Part shown: piece by piece, positions 8,873-17,578 of the stretch
Numbering within the stretch: position 1 is the first letter of the stretch
Layout: each line of letters begins with the position of its first letter
From: Streptomyces griseus
GTDB lineage: Bacteria > Actinomycetota > Actinomycetes > Streptomycetales > Streptomycetaceae
Assembly: GCA_002154345.1 (NCBI GenBank)
Contig: MUNB01000053.1
Coordinates: 1-64,000, forward strand
DNA: 64,000 bases
Direction of reading: 5' to 3'
The notes under the pieces: generated by a model
Told to the model about the DNA's origin: nothing
Databases searched by the model: none
The model's input: the letters and a program-made list of their open reading frames with translations, nothing else
Program-made: the position numbers and the translations under genes

Positions 8873-9514
8873 GTGCCGTCGCCGTCCCGTACGCCCCACC
8901 GTTTCCGGCGGACCGCCGCCCTGCTGACCGCTGTCACGGCCTGCGTCGCCCTGGCCGGATGCTCGTCCGCCGAGCCCTCCGCAGCCACCGCCGCCACCCC
9001 CTCCGCCTCGGCGCGGGACGAGGCGGGCTCCGGGTCGACCACGCCGCCCCGGACCGATGAGCCGGAACGGTCGGCTCCCACCGAGGTCTCCATCCCCTCG
9101 ATCGGCGTACGGAGCACTCTCATGGAGCTGGGTCTCAACGCGGACGGCACGGTAGAGGTCCCGCCCGCGGAGAAGGGCATGACGGCGGGCTGGTACAGCG
9201 GCGGGTCCACGCCCGGCGCACCGGGGCCCGCCGTACTGATCGGCCACAACGACACCCGCTTCGGCCGGGCCGTCTTCCACGACCTCAAGAAGATCCGCGA
9301 GGGCGCCGAGGTACTGGTCCGCGACGGGGCGGGGAGGACTCTGCGCTTCACGGTCACGGGCAAGGAGGCGGTCAGCAAGAAGGCGTTCCCCACCGAGAAG
9401 GTCTACGGCCCGACGAAGGACAGCACGCTGCGGCTCATCACCTGCGACGGGGAGTTCGACGCGGAGGGCCATCCGGTCGACAACCTCATCGTGTACGGCG
9501 CCCTCGACCGATAG
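8873..9514 (+). CDS. class F sortase, lipoprotein-type
   Basis: 213 residues. The N-terminus is a lipoprotein signal with lipobox LAGC (Cys30), then a Ser/Thr/Pro-rich spacer to about residue 70, then a sortase fold about 71-211. Catalytic His125 (VLIGHNDT) and Cys191 (RLITCDGEF) are clear; the usual arginine partner is not certain. The pattern TLRLITC followed by GHPVDNLIVYGA is typical of actinobacterial class F sortases. These are transpeptidases outside the membrane that cleave sorting signals and attach proteins to the wall. Anchoring by a lipid rather than a transmembrane helix is a notable variation. The GTG at 8873 is preceded by GGAG with 6-base spacing. The neighbour just upstream is a likely substrate. 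Confidence 0.87.
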   Translation: MPSPSRTPHRFRRTAALLTAVTACVALAGCSSAEPSAATAATPSASARDEAGSGSTTPPRTDEPERSAPTEVSIPSIGVRSTLMELGLNADGTVEVPPAEKGMTAGWYSGGSTPGAPGPAVLIGHNDTRFGRAVFHDLKKIREGAEVLVRDGAGRTLRFTVTGKEAVSKKAFPTEKVYGPTKDSTLRLITCDGEFDAEGHPVDNLIVYGALDR

Positions 9515-9578
9515 GCGGCGTGTTCGGTCCGGGAATCCGGATGGCGGCCGTCCGGACAGACTCGTGCCATCCGATGTC

Positions 9579-9590
9579 TACCCGCGGGTA
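9579..9590. promoter_or_regulatory. 12-bp perfect palindrome upstream of sphingomyelinase
   Basis: TACCCGCGGGTA reads the same on both strands and lies about 60 bp before the sphingomyelinase start, where an operator for a dimeric regulator would be expected. The regulator is not identified. Confidence 0.45.
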
Positions 9591-9651
9591 ACTGCCGCTG
9601 CTTTGATGGGTGGCACCCGGTACGCCCCCCCACCTACCCACAGGAGATTCC

Positions 9652-10632
9652 GTGCCGAACACCGCGTTCCGCCGCCTGACCGGCGTGGCCCTGTCCGCCA
9701 CTCTCGCGTCCGTCACCCTGGCCGTGAGCACACCGCAGGCGGCGGCTGCCGAGACCCCCGAGCTGCGGGTGCTCTCGTACAACGCGTTCCTCTTCAGCAA
9801 GAACCTCTACCCCAACTGGGGTCAGGACCACCGTGCGGCCGAGATCCCGAAGACCTCGTTCTTCCAGGGCAACGACGTCGTGGTGATCCAGGAGGCCTTC
9901 GACAACAGCTCCTCCGACGCGCTGCTGCGGAACGCCGCCGCCCAGTACCCGTACCAGACCCCGGTGGTCGGCCGGAGCAAGAGCGGCTGGGACGCGACGG
10001 GCGGCTCGTACGCGGCGGCGACGCCGGAGGACGGTGGCGTCACCATCCTGAGCAAGTGGCCGATCGTGCGCAAGGAGCAGTACGTCTACAAGGACGCGTG
10101 CGGCGCCGACTGGTGGTCGAACAAGGGCTTCGCGTACACGGTGCTGAACGTCAACGGCGCCCGGGTCCACGTCGTCGGCACCCACGCCCAGTCCACCGAC
10201 CCCGGCTGCTCGGCGGGCGAGGCCGCCCAGATGCGCAGCCGGCAGTTCAAGGCGATGGACGCGTTCCTCGACGCGAAGAACATACCGGCCTCGGAACAGG
10301 TCGTCGTGGCGGGCGACTTCAACGTCGACGGGCACTCGGCGGAGTACGCCTCGTTCCTCTCCGACGCCGGCCTCACCGCACCGGACGCGCGGACGGGCCA
10401 CCCGTACTCCTTCGACACCCGCGACAACTCCATCGCCTCCGAGCGCTACCCCGACGACCCGCGCGAGGACCTGGACCACGTCCTGCACCGCGCGGGCCAC
10501 GCCAAGCCGGCGGGCTGGAAGAACGATGTGATCAAGGAGGAGAGCGCCCCCTGGACGGTGTCCAGCTGGGGCACGAGCTACACGTACACGAACCTCTCCG
10601 ACCACTACCCGGTGATCGGTTCCGCACAGTAG
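9652..10632 (+). CDS. secreted sphingomyelin phosphodiesterase (neutral sphingomyelinase / DNase I fold)
   Basis: 326 residues with a signal peptide (cleavage near residue 33, after ...QAAAAE). The mature part has the endonuclease/exonuclease/phosphatase fold: YNAF near the start, catalytic Glu in VIQEAFD, a central Gly/Trp-rich segment, GTHAQS, the metal-binding GDFNVDG motif and the terminal SDHYPV histidine. It should hydrolyse sphingomyelin or related phospholipids to phosphocholine and ceramide, Mg-dependent, outside the cell. The GTG at 9652 is preceded by AGGAG with 5-base spacing. A 12-bp palindrome lies upstream and a 12-bp-stem terminator follows. It is transcribed alone. In actinomycetes such enzymes are often induced by phosphate limitation, but no recognisable PHO box was verified. 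Confidence 0.93.
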   Translation: MPNTAFRRLTGVALSATLASVTLAVSTPQAAAAETPELRVLSYNAFLFSKNLYPNWGQDHRAAEIPKTSFFQGNDVVVIQEAFDNSSSDALLRNAAAQYPYQTPVVGRSKSGWDATGGSYAAATPEDGGVTILSKWPIVRKEQYVYKDACGADWWSNKGFAYTVLNVNGARVHVVGTHAQSTDPGCSAGEAAQMRSRQFKAMDAFLDAKNIPASEQVVVAGDFNVDGHSAEYASFLSDAGLTAPDARTGHPYSFDTRDNSIASERYPDDPREDLDHVLHRAGHAKPAGWKNDVIKEESAPWTVSSWGTSYTYTNLSDHYPVIGSAQ

Positions 10633-10645
10633 CCGCACCATGACA

Positions 10646-10684
10646 CCGCCGTCCCCTTCCGCCCCGCGCCGGAGGGGACGGCGG
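10646..10684 (+). terminator. hairpin terminator after sphingomyelinase
   Basis: CCGCCGTCCCCT at 10646-10657 pairs with AGGGGACGGCGG at 10673-10684, a 12-bp stem 13 bp after the stop codon. No U-tract. Confidence 0.75.
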
Positions 10685-10749
10685 CATCGCCCGGCTCCTG
10701 CCGATATATCGTGGCCAGCGCTGGTGTCCGGGAGCGCGAGAGGGCCGGT

Positions 10750-12703
10750 ATGGACGAGGGTCAGGACCAGTGGATACGGGTGCCGGTCGGCGACGACGCG
10801 GCACGCTGGGCCACACGGGTGCGCTGCCGTCGCGTGCTCCTCGTCGTCCACAACGTCACCTCGGCGACCCGTCTGCTCGACGTCCTGCCGCTGTTCCACG
10901 ACGACCTCGGGATCCAGCTCCTCGCCACGTGTACGGGGTCCTCGGCGTTCCGCTCGGGCATCGCCGACCTGCTCGCGGACACGGGGGTGCCCGTACTGCC
11001 GTGGGAACAGGCCCTCGCGACGCCGGTGGACCTGGCGATCTCGGCCAGCTTCGGCGGTGAACTCCACGCGATCCAGGGGCCGTTGGTCATACTTTCGCAC
11101 GGTATTGGCTATACTAAGAGGCTGGCAGCACCGAGCACCGAGCACCGAGCACCGAGCACCGAGCACCGAGCACCGAGCACCGAGCACCGAGCACCGAGCA
11201 CCGAGCACCGATGCGGTGGGCGTGCCCCGGGGTGCGCCGGCCCCTGTCTTCGGGCTCGCGCCGGAGTGGCTGCTCTCGAACGGCGCGCCTCTCGCCGACG
11301 CGCTCGTCCTCTCGCACCCGGAACAGTTCGACCGGCTGGCCGCCGCCTGCCCCGAGGCACTGCCCACCGCCGTTCTCGCGGGTGACCCCTGCTTCGACCG
11401 GATGCTGTCGGCACGCCCGTACCGTGAACGCTTCCGCAGGGCGCTCGGCGTGCGGCGCGGGCAGCGTCTGGTACTGCTCAACTCCACATGGAGCTCTCAG
11501 TCGTTGCTGGGCGATGGAGGCGGAGACGGGGACGGGGAGGGGCCCGGTGACGACGTGCTGCCCTCGCTGCTCCCACGGCTCGCCTCGGAGCTTCCCGCCG
11601 ACGAGTACCGCGTCGCCGCCGTCCTCCACCCGAACATCTGGCACGGTCACGGCCCCGGCCAGATCAGGGCCTGGCTGGACCGGGCCAGGCGCAGCGGCCT
11701 GACGCTGATCGACCCGCTGAAGAACTGGCGCCAGGCTCTTGTCGCCGCCGACCTGGTCATTGGCGATCACGGCTCGGTCACCTATTACGCCGCCGCTCTC
11801 GGCACCCCCGTGCTGCTCGGGGCAGCACCCCTGGACGGTCTCGACCCCGACGCCCCCATCGCCGACTTCATCCGGACCGCGCCCAGACTGAACGCCAGGT
11901 CGCCCCTGCGCGGCCAGGTAGACGCGCTGATCGAGAGCCACGTTCCGCAGCCGGGCCCGATGCGCTTCACGTCCTCCGTGCCCGGGGAGGCAGCGGCACG
12001 GCTGCGGCGCACCTTTTACGAACTGATGGGCGCCCCCGAGCCGTCGGGCCCCGCCCTGCTCGAACCGCTGCCGCTGCCGGCCCCGGAGCCCGCTCCCCGT
12101 ACGGCTCCCCTGTGGGTGCTGACGCGCTTCCTCGCGGGGCCGGAGGTCGCAGTCACCCGGTACGCCGACCCCGCCCGGGAACCGGCCGGGAGCGGGGACG
12201 ACCACCTCGCCGTTCACGAAGACACCCGTGGTCCGGGTCAACTCGACCTGGCCGACGTCGTCTTCCGCGACGGCTCCCCGGACGACCAGCGGTTCGGCCC
12301 GCCCGGCCGGTGGGCCGCCGAGGTACTGGACCGGCACCCGCACTGCGCGCTCGCGGCGTACGTCACGGGCCCCTCGTCCTGCCTCGTCCGGACCCGCGAC
12401 GGAGCCCTGCTCCGGCTCACCGCGGGAGCGGAGGCCGACGCGGACCCGGCGGTGTACGCATCGGCGGTGCACGCCTGGCTCGCGGCGGGCAGGGCCCGCG
12501 CCGCGCTGGTCGCGGACGGCCTCACCGTCCGCACCGGCGGCACCGCCCACCGGGTGGTGGTCACCGCGGAGGCGGACGACGCGATGGCGGGCGGCGGGAC
12601 GCGGCAGGGAGGCCGTACTACTCCCGCCGACCGGAGCACCGCTCACGCAAGCGGCGCAGATATTCCACGTGCTGGTCGGCGTTCTCCTCGGACAGGATCC
12701 TGA
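10750..12703 (+). pseudogene. GT-B glycosyltransferase/TagF-like protein, frame broken inside a 7-bp repeat (possibly phase-variable)
   Basis: The first part (ATG 10750, 126 codons to 11127) holds VLLVVHNVTSATRLLDVLP and ILSHGIGYTKRL. The second part, in another frame, runs from about 11210 (DAVGVPRGAPAPVFGLAPEWLL) to 12703 and holds DALVLSHPEQ, AVLAGDPCFDR, VAAVLHPNIWHGHGP and VIGDHGSVTYYAAALGTPVLLG. This resembles the GT-B fold of CDP-glycerol/UDP-glycosyl transferases; the family has no sure function. Between the halves lie twelve copies of GCACCGA (84 bp). All three frames across it encode the same APSTEHR cycle with no stop. With 12 copies the halves are out of frame; with 11 (or 14, or 8) copies they join exactly. 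So this may be an OFF-state phase-variable gene, a decayed gene, or an assembly error in the repeat. The 3' end overlaps the convergent STAND gene by 86 bp. Confidence 0.8.
11128..11211. repeat. heptanucleotide tandem repeat, 12 perfect copies, inside a coding region
   Basis: Twelve uninterrupted, identical copies of GCACCGA. Because 7 is not divisible by 3, every gain or loss of a copy shifts the reading frame. Because the array is perfect, strand slippage should be frequent. None of the six reading frames through it contains a stop codon. Confidence 0.97.
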
Positions 12704-14779
12704 TCGCCTCGTCGGCCAGTGACAGCGCCTCGGCGGGCTCTTCACCGGCCAGCCGGATTTCCGCCAGGTCCGTGAGAGCCCGGGCCGTGTTGTACGCCTC
12801 GCCGCGCGCCCGGAAGGCGGTGAGGGCCCGCTCCACGTGCTCCTGGGCCTCGTCCAGCCGCCCGAGACCTCGCAGGGCCCGACCCCGGTGGCGTTCCAGC
12901 AGGGCCCGCGCTCGCGGCACGTCCGCCGCGCCCTCGTCGTCAGGGCCGATACCGTCAAGGACGGCGTAGGCCTCGTCGAAGCAGTCGTACGCGTCCGCGA
13001 AGCGCCACTGCCGCAGCCGCAGCAGTCCCAGGAACTCGATCGCGGAGGCCAGTCCGCGAGTGTGCCCCGCCGCCCGCTCGTCGCGTGCGGCCGCCGCCGC
13101 TTCCGCACCGGCCTCCTCACCTAGCTGCAACTCTCCCAGCGTGTGCGCCAGTTGTGCGTGGAGAGCGCCCGCGGCCCGGCTGCCGGGGAACCGGGCGTCG
13201 GCGACCGCCGTCCCGATCCGCAGAGCGGGCAGCAGTTCCTCGTGGTGGCCCGCCTTGAGCTGGAGCGGCACAGGGCCCGGCAGAGCGTCACCGCTGTGTC
13301 CGGCTTCCCGAACTCCTCGGCGGTCGCGACGGCTTCGACGAGATTGGGCAGTTCGACGGCGAGGCGGGTCACGGCTTCTCCTCGCCCCGCGTAGCCGTCG
13401 CCCGGACTGTCGGGCACCGCGTCGGGCACCCGCCAGCTCTCCGGGAGCGCGGCCCGCGCCGCCGTCACGGACAGTCTCAGATAGTGCTCCACGGCGCGGG
13501 TCGTGGCCGCCGAGCAGCCGGCGATGCCCTCCTGCCGGTAGGCCACTTCCTCGGCGTGGGCGCGGACCGAAGGCCGGTAGCGGTAGCGGCCGTTGTCGGT
13601 GTGCTCCAGCAGCAGCGCGTCGGCCAGGGTGCCGAGCAGTTCCTCGGCGGCGTCGACGTCGAGGCCCGTGACCTGTGCCGCCGCCTCCGCGTCGAAGGCG
13701 GGCCAGTGCCGCAGTCCCATGAGGCGGTAGAGCCGGGCCGCGTCGGGCTGCAGCAGCCGGTAGGCGTCCTCCGCGGCCGTACGCATCGGGTCGCTGTCGC
13801 TCATGGTGAGGCCTCCCGTCGGTTCGTGCTGGGGCTGAGGGAGCGGCGGGGCCGCGGCGAACGGCCCGGGGGCGAGGAGTCGGGGCGCTGCGGCGCGCAG
13901 GGTGTACGGCGATCCGCCGCAGCGTTCCAGCACGGCGGGGAGCGCCGCACGGGCCGAGCGCATGACCTGCTTGCCCACGATCTTGGTGAGCAGCCGGGCC
14001 GCGTCCCGGTCGCTGAGCGGCCCGACGGGCACCGGGAACGCGTCGAGGCCGGGGAACGGGCGCCGGGCCACGACGAGAGTGAGAACGGAGGGGGCGGAGG
14101 TGAGAAGTGGTGCGATCTGCGCGGCGGACCGGGCGTGGTCGAGGACGAGGAGCAGCTTGCGGTCCGCGACGATTCGGCGGAAGGCGTCGACGCGCTCCGG
14201 CTCGGAGGCCGGGATCTGCTCGTCCCGCAACCCGAGTCCGCGCAGCAGTTCCCGCAAGGCACTACCCGCGGTGTGGGCGCCGCCCGCGCCGCGGCGGCCG
14301 AGGTCAACGTAGAGCTGTCCGTCCGGGAACAGGCTTTCCGCCCGCCAGCCCCAGTGCACGGCAAGGGCGCTGGTGCCCATGGAGTCGTCCCCGTACAGCA
14401 GGGCGACCCGGGGGCGGCCGTCGGCCTTGCGGCCCGCCTCGCGGTCGAGCAGCCTCATCGCCGTCTTCCGGTCCGTGAAGAAGCGCACGGAAGCGGGCAG
14501 CCGGGGCCGCCCGATCGTGGCCCCCGTCGTCTGCACGCCGCGGGCGAACGTGTTCCAGGTACGGGCGAGTTCGGGGTCGCTGTGCACGCTGTCGTGGATG
14601 ATCCGCGCCACGGCCTCGCGGTCCTCGGGCCGGGTCGGCGCGACGACCTCGCGTCCGGCCATCCGCCGTACCAGCCCGCCCGCGGTCTCCCAGGCCCATT
14701 TGCCCGCCTCGCTCGCCACGCCCGACCCGACAGCGCCGAGGACGGCCGTGATGGCGGCCATCGATATGGGATCCAGCAT
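12618..14779 (-). pseudogene. STAND/NB-ARC-like NTPase with TPR C-terminus, frameshifted near 13270
   Basis: The ATG at 14779 is preceded by AGGGGG. The first frame gives an N-terminal hydrophobic helix region (residues 5-40), then an NB-ARC-like module with a degenerate P-loop GDDSMGTS (130-137; the Lys is missing), FPDGQLYVDL, LLLVLDHA as a Walker B relic, and a helical part. Near 13269-13271 this frame would continue as ALCRSSSRR, while the frame offset by one base gives PLQLKAGHHEELLPALR and then clear TPR-type repeats to 12618 (217 codons). Adding one G to the CTGTGCCGC stretch (to give CTGTGGCCGC) joins the two into a single protein of about 720 residues, as expected for this Streptomyces family. 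A GTG at 13271 could alternatively start the second part separately. It is convergent with, and overlaps, the frame-broken GT-like gene. Signal-sensing or defence-like roles are common in the class. Confidence 0.8.
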
Positions 14780-14979
14780 GCGGTGCGCCCCCTGTTCCCG
14801 CCGGTTCGCCCGGTGCACCCCTCCCGGGCACCGCCGCGACCGATCACAAGGATCAACGGTATCTGCTGGACGGGCCCGCTGACGGGCAGCCAGGAGAACG
14901 GCGAGGGCCGTCCGACGGCTTCCGGGAGCGGTCGGGGATGCTGGTGCGGGAACGGACGAAGCACACCGAAGGAGTACCC

Positions 14980-15789
14980 GTGAGTGATCCGCACCAGCCG
15001 TTCGCACTCATCCCGGGAGCTGCCGACTCACCGGTCCTCCTGCACGTACCGCACGGATCCCGCCACCTCCCCCAACAGGTGCGCGCGGGCATCACCTTGA
15101 ACGACGCCGCCCTGGAACGCGAGCTCGACCACATCACCGACGCCCACACCGCCGAACTGGCCGCCGCGGCGGCGAGGGCCGCGCCGTCCACCCCGTGGCG
15201 CTTCGTCAACAACCTCTCCCGGCTGGTCGTCGACCCGGAACGCTTCCCGGACGAGCGGGAGGAGATGCTCGCCGCCGGCATGGGCGCCGTCTACACCCGC
15301 ACCACCCACCGCGAGCCGCTCCGCCCGCCGGAGACGGACCCGGGCCCACTGCTGGAGTCGTACTTCCACCCGTACGCCGAGGCGATGACGGCGGCGGTCG
15401 ATGCGCGCCTCGCCGCCACGGGCCGCGCGGTGATCATCGACGTCCACTCGTACCCGACCGCGCCCCTCCCGTACGAACTGCACGGCACGGGCCCCCGCCC
15501 ACCCGTCTGCCTGGGCACCGACCCGTTCCACACCCCGCCCGGGCTCCTCGCGGCGGCGGAGAAGGCGTTCGGCGGTCGCGTCGGTCACGACGGCATCGGG
15601 CACGACACACCGTTCGCCGGTACGTACGTTCCGCTGCGGCACTACGGAACGGACCGCCGGGTCAGCGCGCTGATGATCGAGATCCGCCGCGACACGTACA
15701 TGAGCGAGCCGGGCGGCCCCGCGGGGCCGGGGCTCGACGCGCTGGCCGGGGCGCTGGCGGAGCTGGTGGGGCTCGTCGGGCCGATGTGA
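14980..15789 (+). CDS. N-formylglutamate amidohydrolase family protein
   Basis: 269 residues. Motifs of the family: HVPHGSR near the N-terminus, NNLSRLVVDPERFPDE, VIIDVHSYP (metal-binding His) and EIRRDTYM near the C-terminus. Members hydrolyse N-formyl-L-glutamate to formate and glutamate in histidine degradation, but many act on other N-acyl amino acids, and no hut genes are adjacent here. The GTG at 14980 has AAGGAG 5 bases upstream; an in-frame ATG at 14938 lacks that signal. It is divergent from the STAND gene with a 200-bp shared control region. Soluble, cytoplasmic. It converges on the esterase gene with a gap of 15 bp. Confidence 0.87.
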   Translation: MSDPHQPFALIPGAADSPVLLHVPHGSRHLPQQVRAGITLNDAALERELDHITDAHTAELAAAAARAAPSTPWRFVNNLSRLVVDPERFPDEREEMLAAGMGAVYTRTTHREPLRPPETDPGPLLESYFHPYAEAMTAAVDARLAATGRAVIIDVHSYPTAPLPYELHGTGPRPPVCLGTDPFHTPPGLLAAAEKAFGGRVGHDGIGHDTPFAGTYVPLRHYGTDRRVSALMIEIRRDTYMSEPGGPAGPGLDALAGALAELVGLVGPM

Positions 15790-15804
15790 TCGTTCCGGCC
15801 GCCG

Positions 15805-16815
15805 CTACGCCTTGCGCAGCCGGCCGATGATGCCGTTGAGGTCGTCCTCGAAGATGCGGCGGTCGACGTAGTGGCCACCGCCCCGCTCGCGCCACTCGTG
15901 GTGGATGCCCGCGCGGTCGAGGAAGCCGCGGAACTCCCGCTGGGTCTCCAGCACGCCGACCTCGTTGAACGTATCGAACCAGTTGACCGGGTCGGGGCTG
16001 GTGCCGGCGGCCAGGAAGATCCGCTTGCCCCGGTAGCTCTCCAGCCGCTCGATCGGGTTGTCCGCGGTGACCCTCGCCTCGTCCCAGAACGGCGCGCCGT
16101 AGATGGTGCCGCCGCCCAACTCCACGGCGGCGGACGAGGCATTGGCCCAGTGGGTGACCGCGCCGTTCACACCGGCGACGGGGCCGCGCAGGCTGGCCGG
16201 GCCGGAGTGCGAACTCACCGAGGCGAAGTGGCCCCAGTACTTGGCCGCGTACTTCAGGGCGCCGAAGCCGCCCATGGAGAAGCCGGAGACAGCCCGGCCG
16301 TCGAACTCTGCGTACGTACGGAAGTTGGCGTCGATCCACGGGATCAGCTGCTCGATGTGGAAGTGCTCCCAGTTGCGGGGGCCGACGTTGGTGCTGACCG
16401 GGTTGGAGTACCAGCCCGCGCGTCCGCCGTCGGGCATCACCACGATGATCGGCTTGCCGGCCGTGATCGCCCGGATCTCCCTGCGGTCCCAGGAGATGAA
16501 GTCCTCCTCGCCGCCGTGGAGCAGATAGAGGACGGGGTAGGTGCGTCCGCTTCCGTGGTAGCCGTCGGGGAGCAGGACGTTGACGGCGGGCGCCCAGCCG
16601 ATCGCGGCGGTCTCGAAGCGGTAGTACCACATGCGGGGGTCCTGCTCCATGCGGTCCACGATGCGCAGTCCGAAGCCGTCCCCGGCCGCGGCCCCCCGGG
16701 CGGCGGCGGTCGCCGACGACGCGAGGACACCCGCACCGCCGAGGGCCATGGCCGCGGAGACCCCTCCGACGGCCCGGAGGACGTTCCTGCGGGTGGGCGG
16801 CTGCTTGTCGTTCAA
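15805..16815 (-). CDS. Tat-exported alpha/beta-hydrolase, esterase D/antigen 85-like
   Basis: 336 residues. The N-terminus carries a twin-arginine signal (TRRNVLRAVGG followed by a hydrophobic stretch to about residue 38). The alpha/beta-hydrolase fold shows VLYLLHGG (oxyanion region), VVMPDGGR, nucleophile Ser180 in GFSMGG, and His315 in GGGHY near the end; the Asp is likely in the TSPDP region. It belongs to the 'putative esterase' family that includes esterase D, feruloyl esterases and mycolyl transferases; the substrate is unknown. The start is a TTG at 16815 with CAGGAG 6 bases upstream, and no ATG/GTG with a good ribosome site is nearby. A seven-unit 10-bp repeat separates it from the upstream lectin gene in the same direction. 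Confidence 0.87.
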   Translation of the reverse strand: MNDKQPPTRRNVLRAVGGVSAAMALGGAGVLASSATAAARGAAAGDGFGLRIVDRMEQDPRMWYYRFETAAIGWAPAVNVLLPDGYHGSGRTYPVLYLLHGGEEDFISWDRREIRAITAGKPIIVVMPDGGRAGWYSNPVSTNVGPRNWEHFHIEQLIPWIDANFRTYAEFDGRAVSGFSMGGFGALKYAAKYWGHFASVSSHSGPASLRGPVAGVNGAVTHWANASSAAVELGGGTIYGAPFWDEARVTADNPIERLESYRGKRIFLAAGTSPDPVNWFDTFNEVGVLETQREFRGFLDRAGIHHEWRERGGGHYVDRRIFEDDLNGIIGRLRKA

Positions 16816-16850
16816 CGTGATCTCCTGTCGCGAGGGTTCATGGAGCGGGT

Positions 16851-16920
16851 CGGTCCGGGTCGGCCCGGGTCGGTCCGCATCAGTCGACTTCGGTCGGCCT
16901 CGGTCGGCCTCGGTGGGCTG
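16851..16920. repeat. 10-bp imperfect tandem repeat, 7 copies
   Basis: Seven 10-base blocks close to CGGTCGGCCT/CGGTCCGGGT run in register between the ricin-type lectin gene and the esterase gene. Two adjacent copies (16891-16910) are identical. The period is close to one DNA helical turn. The array sits in the leader of the esterase transcript if the two genes are co-transcribed. Confidence 0.75.
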
Positions 16921-16931
16921 TCGTGCCGGTG

Positions 16932-17432
16932 TCAGAACCAGCTCTGAAACGCGGTGTCGTTGCACGCCCAGGTGCGGAAGCCCAGGCTGCTGTCGTCGAT
17001 GCACCGGCCGGTCGCCTGGTTCTGGAACCGGATCGAGCCGTCGTTCCAGACCTTGACCCACCAGCTCTGCTCCCGGCTGGAGTTGCAGGTCTGCACGGTG
17101 CGGAAGCCGTTGTCGGTGTCCTCCATGCAGCGGGCCGTGTTGACGCTCCGCAGTTGGCGCGTGCCGTCGTTCCAGGAGATGATGTTCCACTTCTGCGCGT
17201 TGCTGCCGTTGCAGCTCCAGGTGCGGAAGCCGTTGTCGGTGTCGTCGATGCACCGGCCCGTGGCCTGGTTCTGGAAGGACTGGGCGTCGCCCGGGTTCGC
17301 AAGAGCCACGACGCCGGCCGACGGGGATACGGACGGGGCGCCGGCTGCCAGGGCGGCGGGCGCCTGGACGAGGGACACGAGGGCGGCGAGGGCAACAGCC
17401 CCGCCCGCAGAGACTTTTCGCGTACTGCGCAC
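16932..17432 (-). CDS. secreted ricin-type beta-trefoil lectin
   Basis: 166 residues. Signal peptide about 1-32 (basic N-terminus, hydrophobic core, ...ALAAG). The remainder is a single ricin B-type domain with three repeats marked by FQNQATGRCIDDTDNGFRTW, ARCMEDTDNGFRT and RCIDDSSLGFRTW. Cys pairs are spaced as in carbohydrate-binding trefoils; QxW-like ends (QKW, QSW) are visible. No catalytic domain is attached, so the protein is a free secreted sugar-binding module, perhaps aiding the neighbouring esterase. GTG at 17432 chosen; GGAAGGA lies about 13 bases upstream, slightly far. The esterase follows in the same direction after a 116-bp gap with the 10-bp repeats. Confidence 0.88.
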   Translation of the reverse strand: MRSTRKVSAGGAVALAALVSLVQAPAALAAGAPSVSPSAGVVALANPGDAQSFQNQATGRCIDDTDNGFRTWSCNGSNAQKWNIISWNDGTRQLRSVNTARCMEDTDNGFRTVQTCNSSREQSWWVKVWNDGSIRFQNQATGRCIDDSSLGFRTWACNDTAFQSWF

Positions 17433-17578
17433 GTCTACGCACGCTTCCTTCCCGTGGTCGAACCAACGACCGATGCCGAAGGTTCCGCTGGTCCGCAATG
17501 TATTCACCGGCCCCCGTGCCACGGCATCCGGAACGATCCGGAGTGACAGCGCTCGAAGGCCCCTGATGCGCTGCGCAC

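Noticed and set aside
8085..11211. The 14-bp and 7-bp arrays considered as CRISPR.
   Set aside because: Units are too short and directly adjacent, with no spacers and no cas genes.
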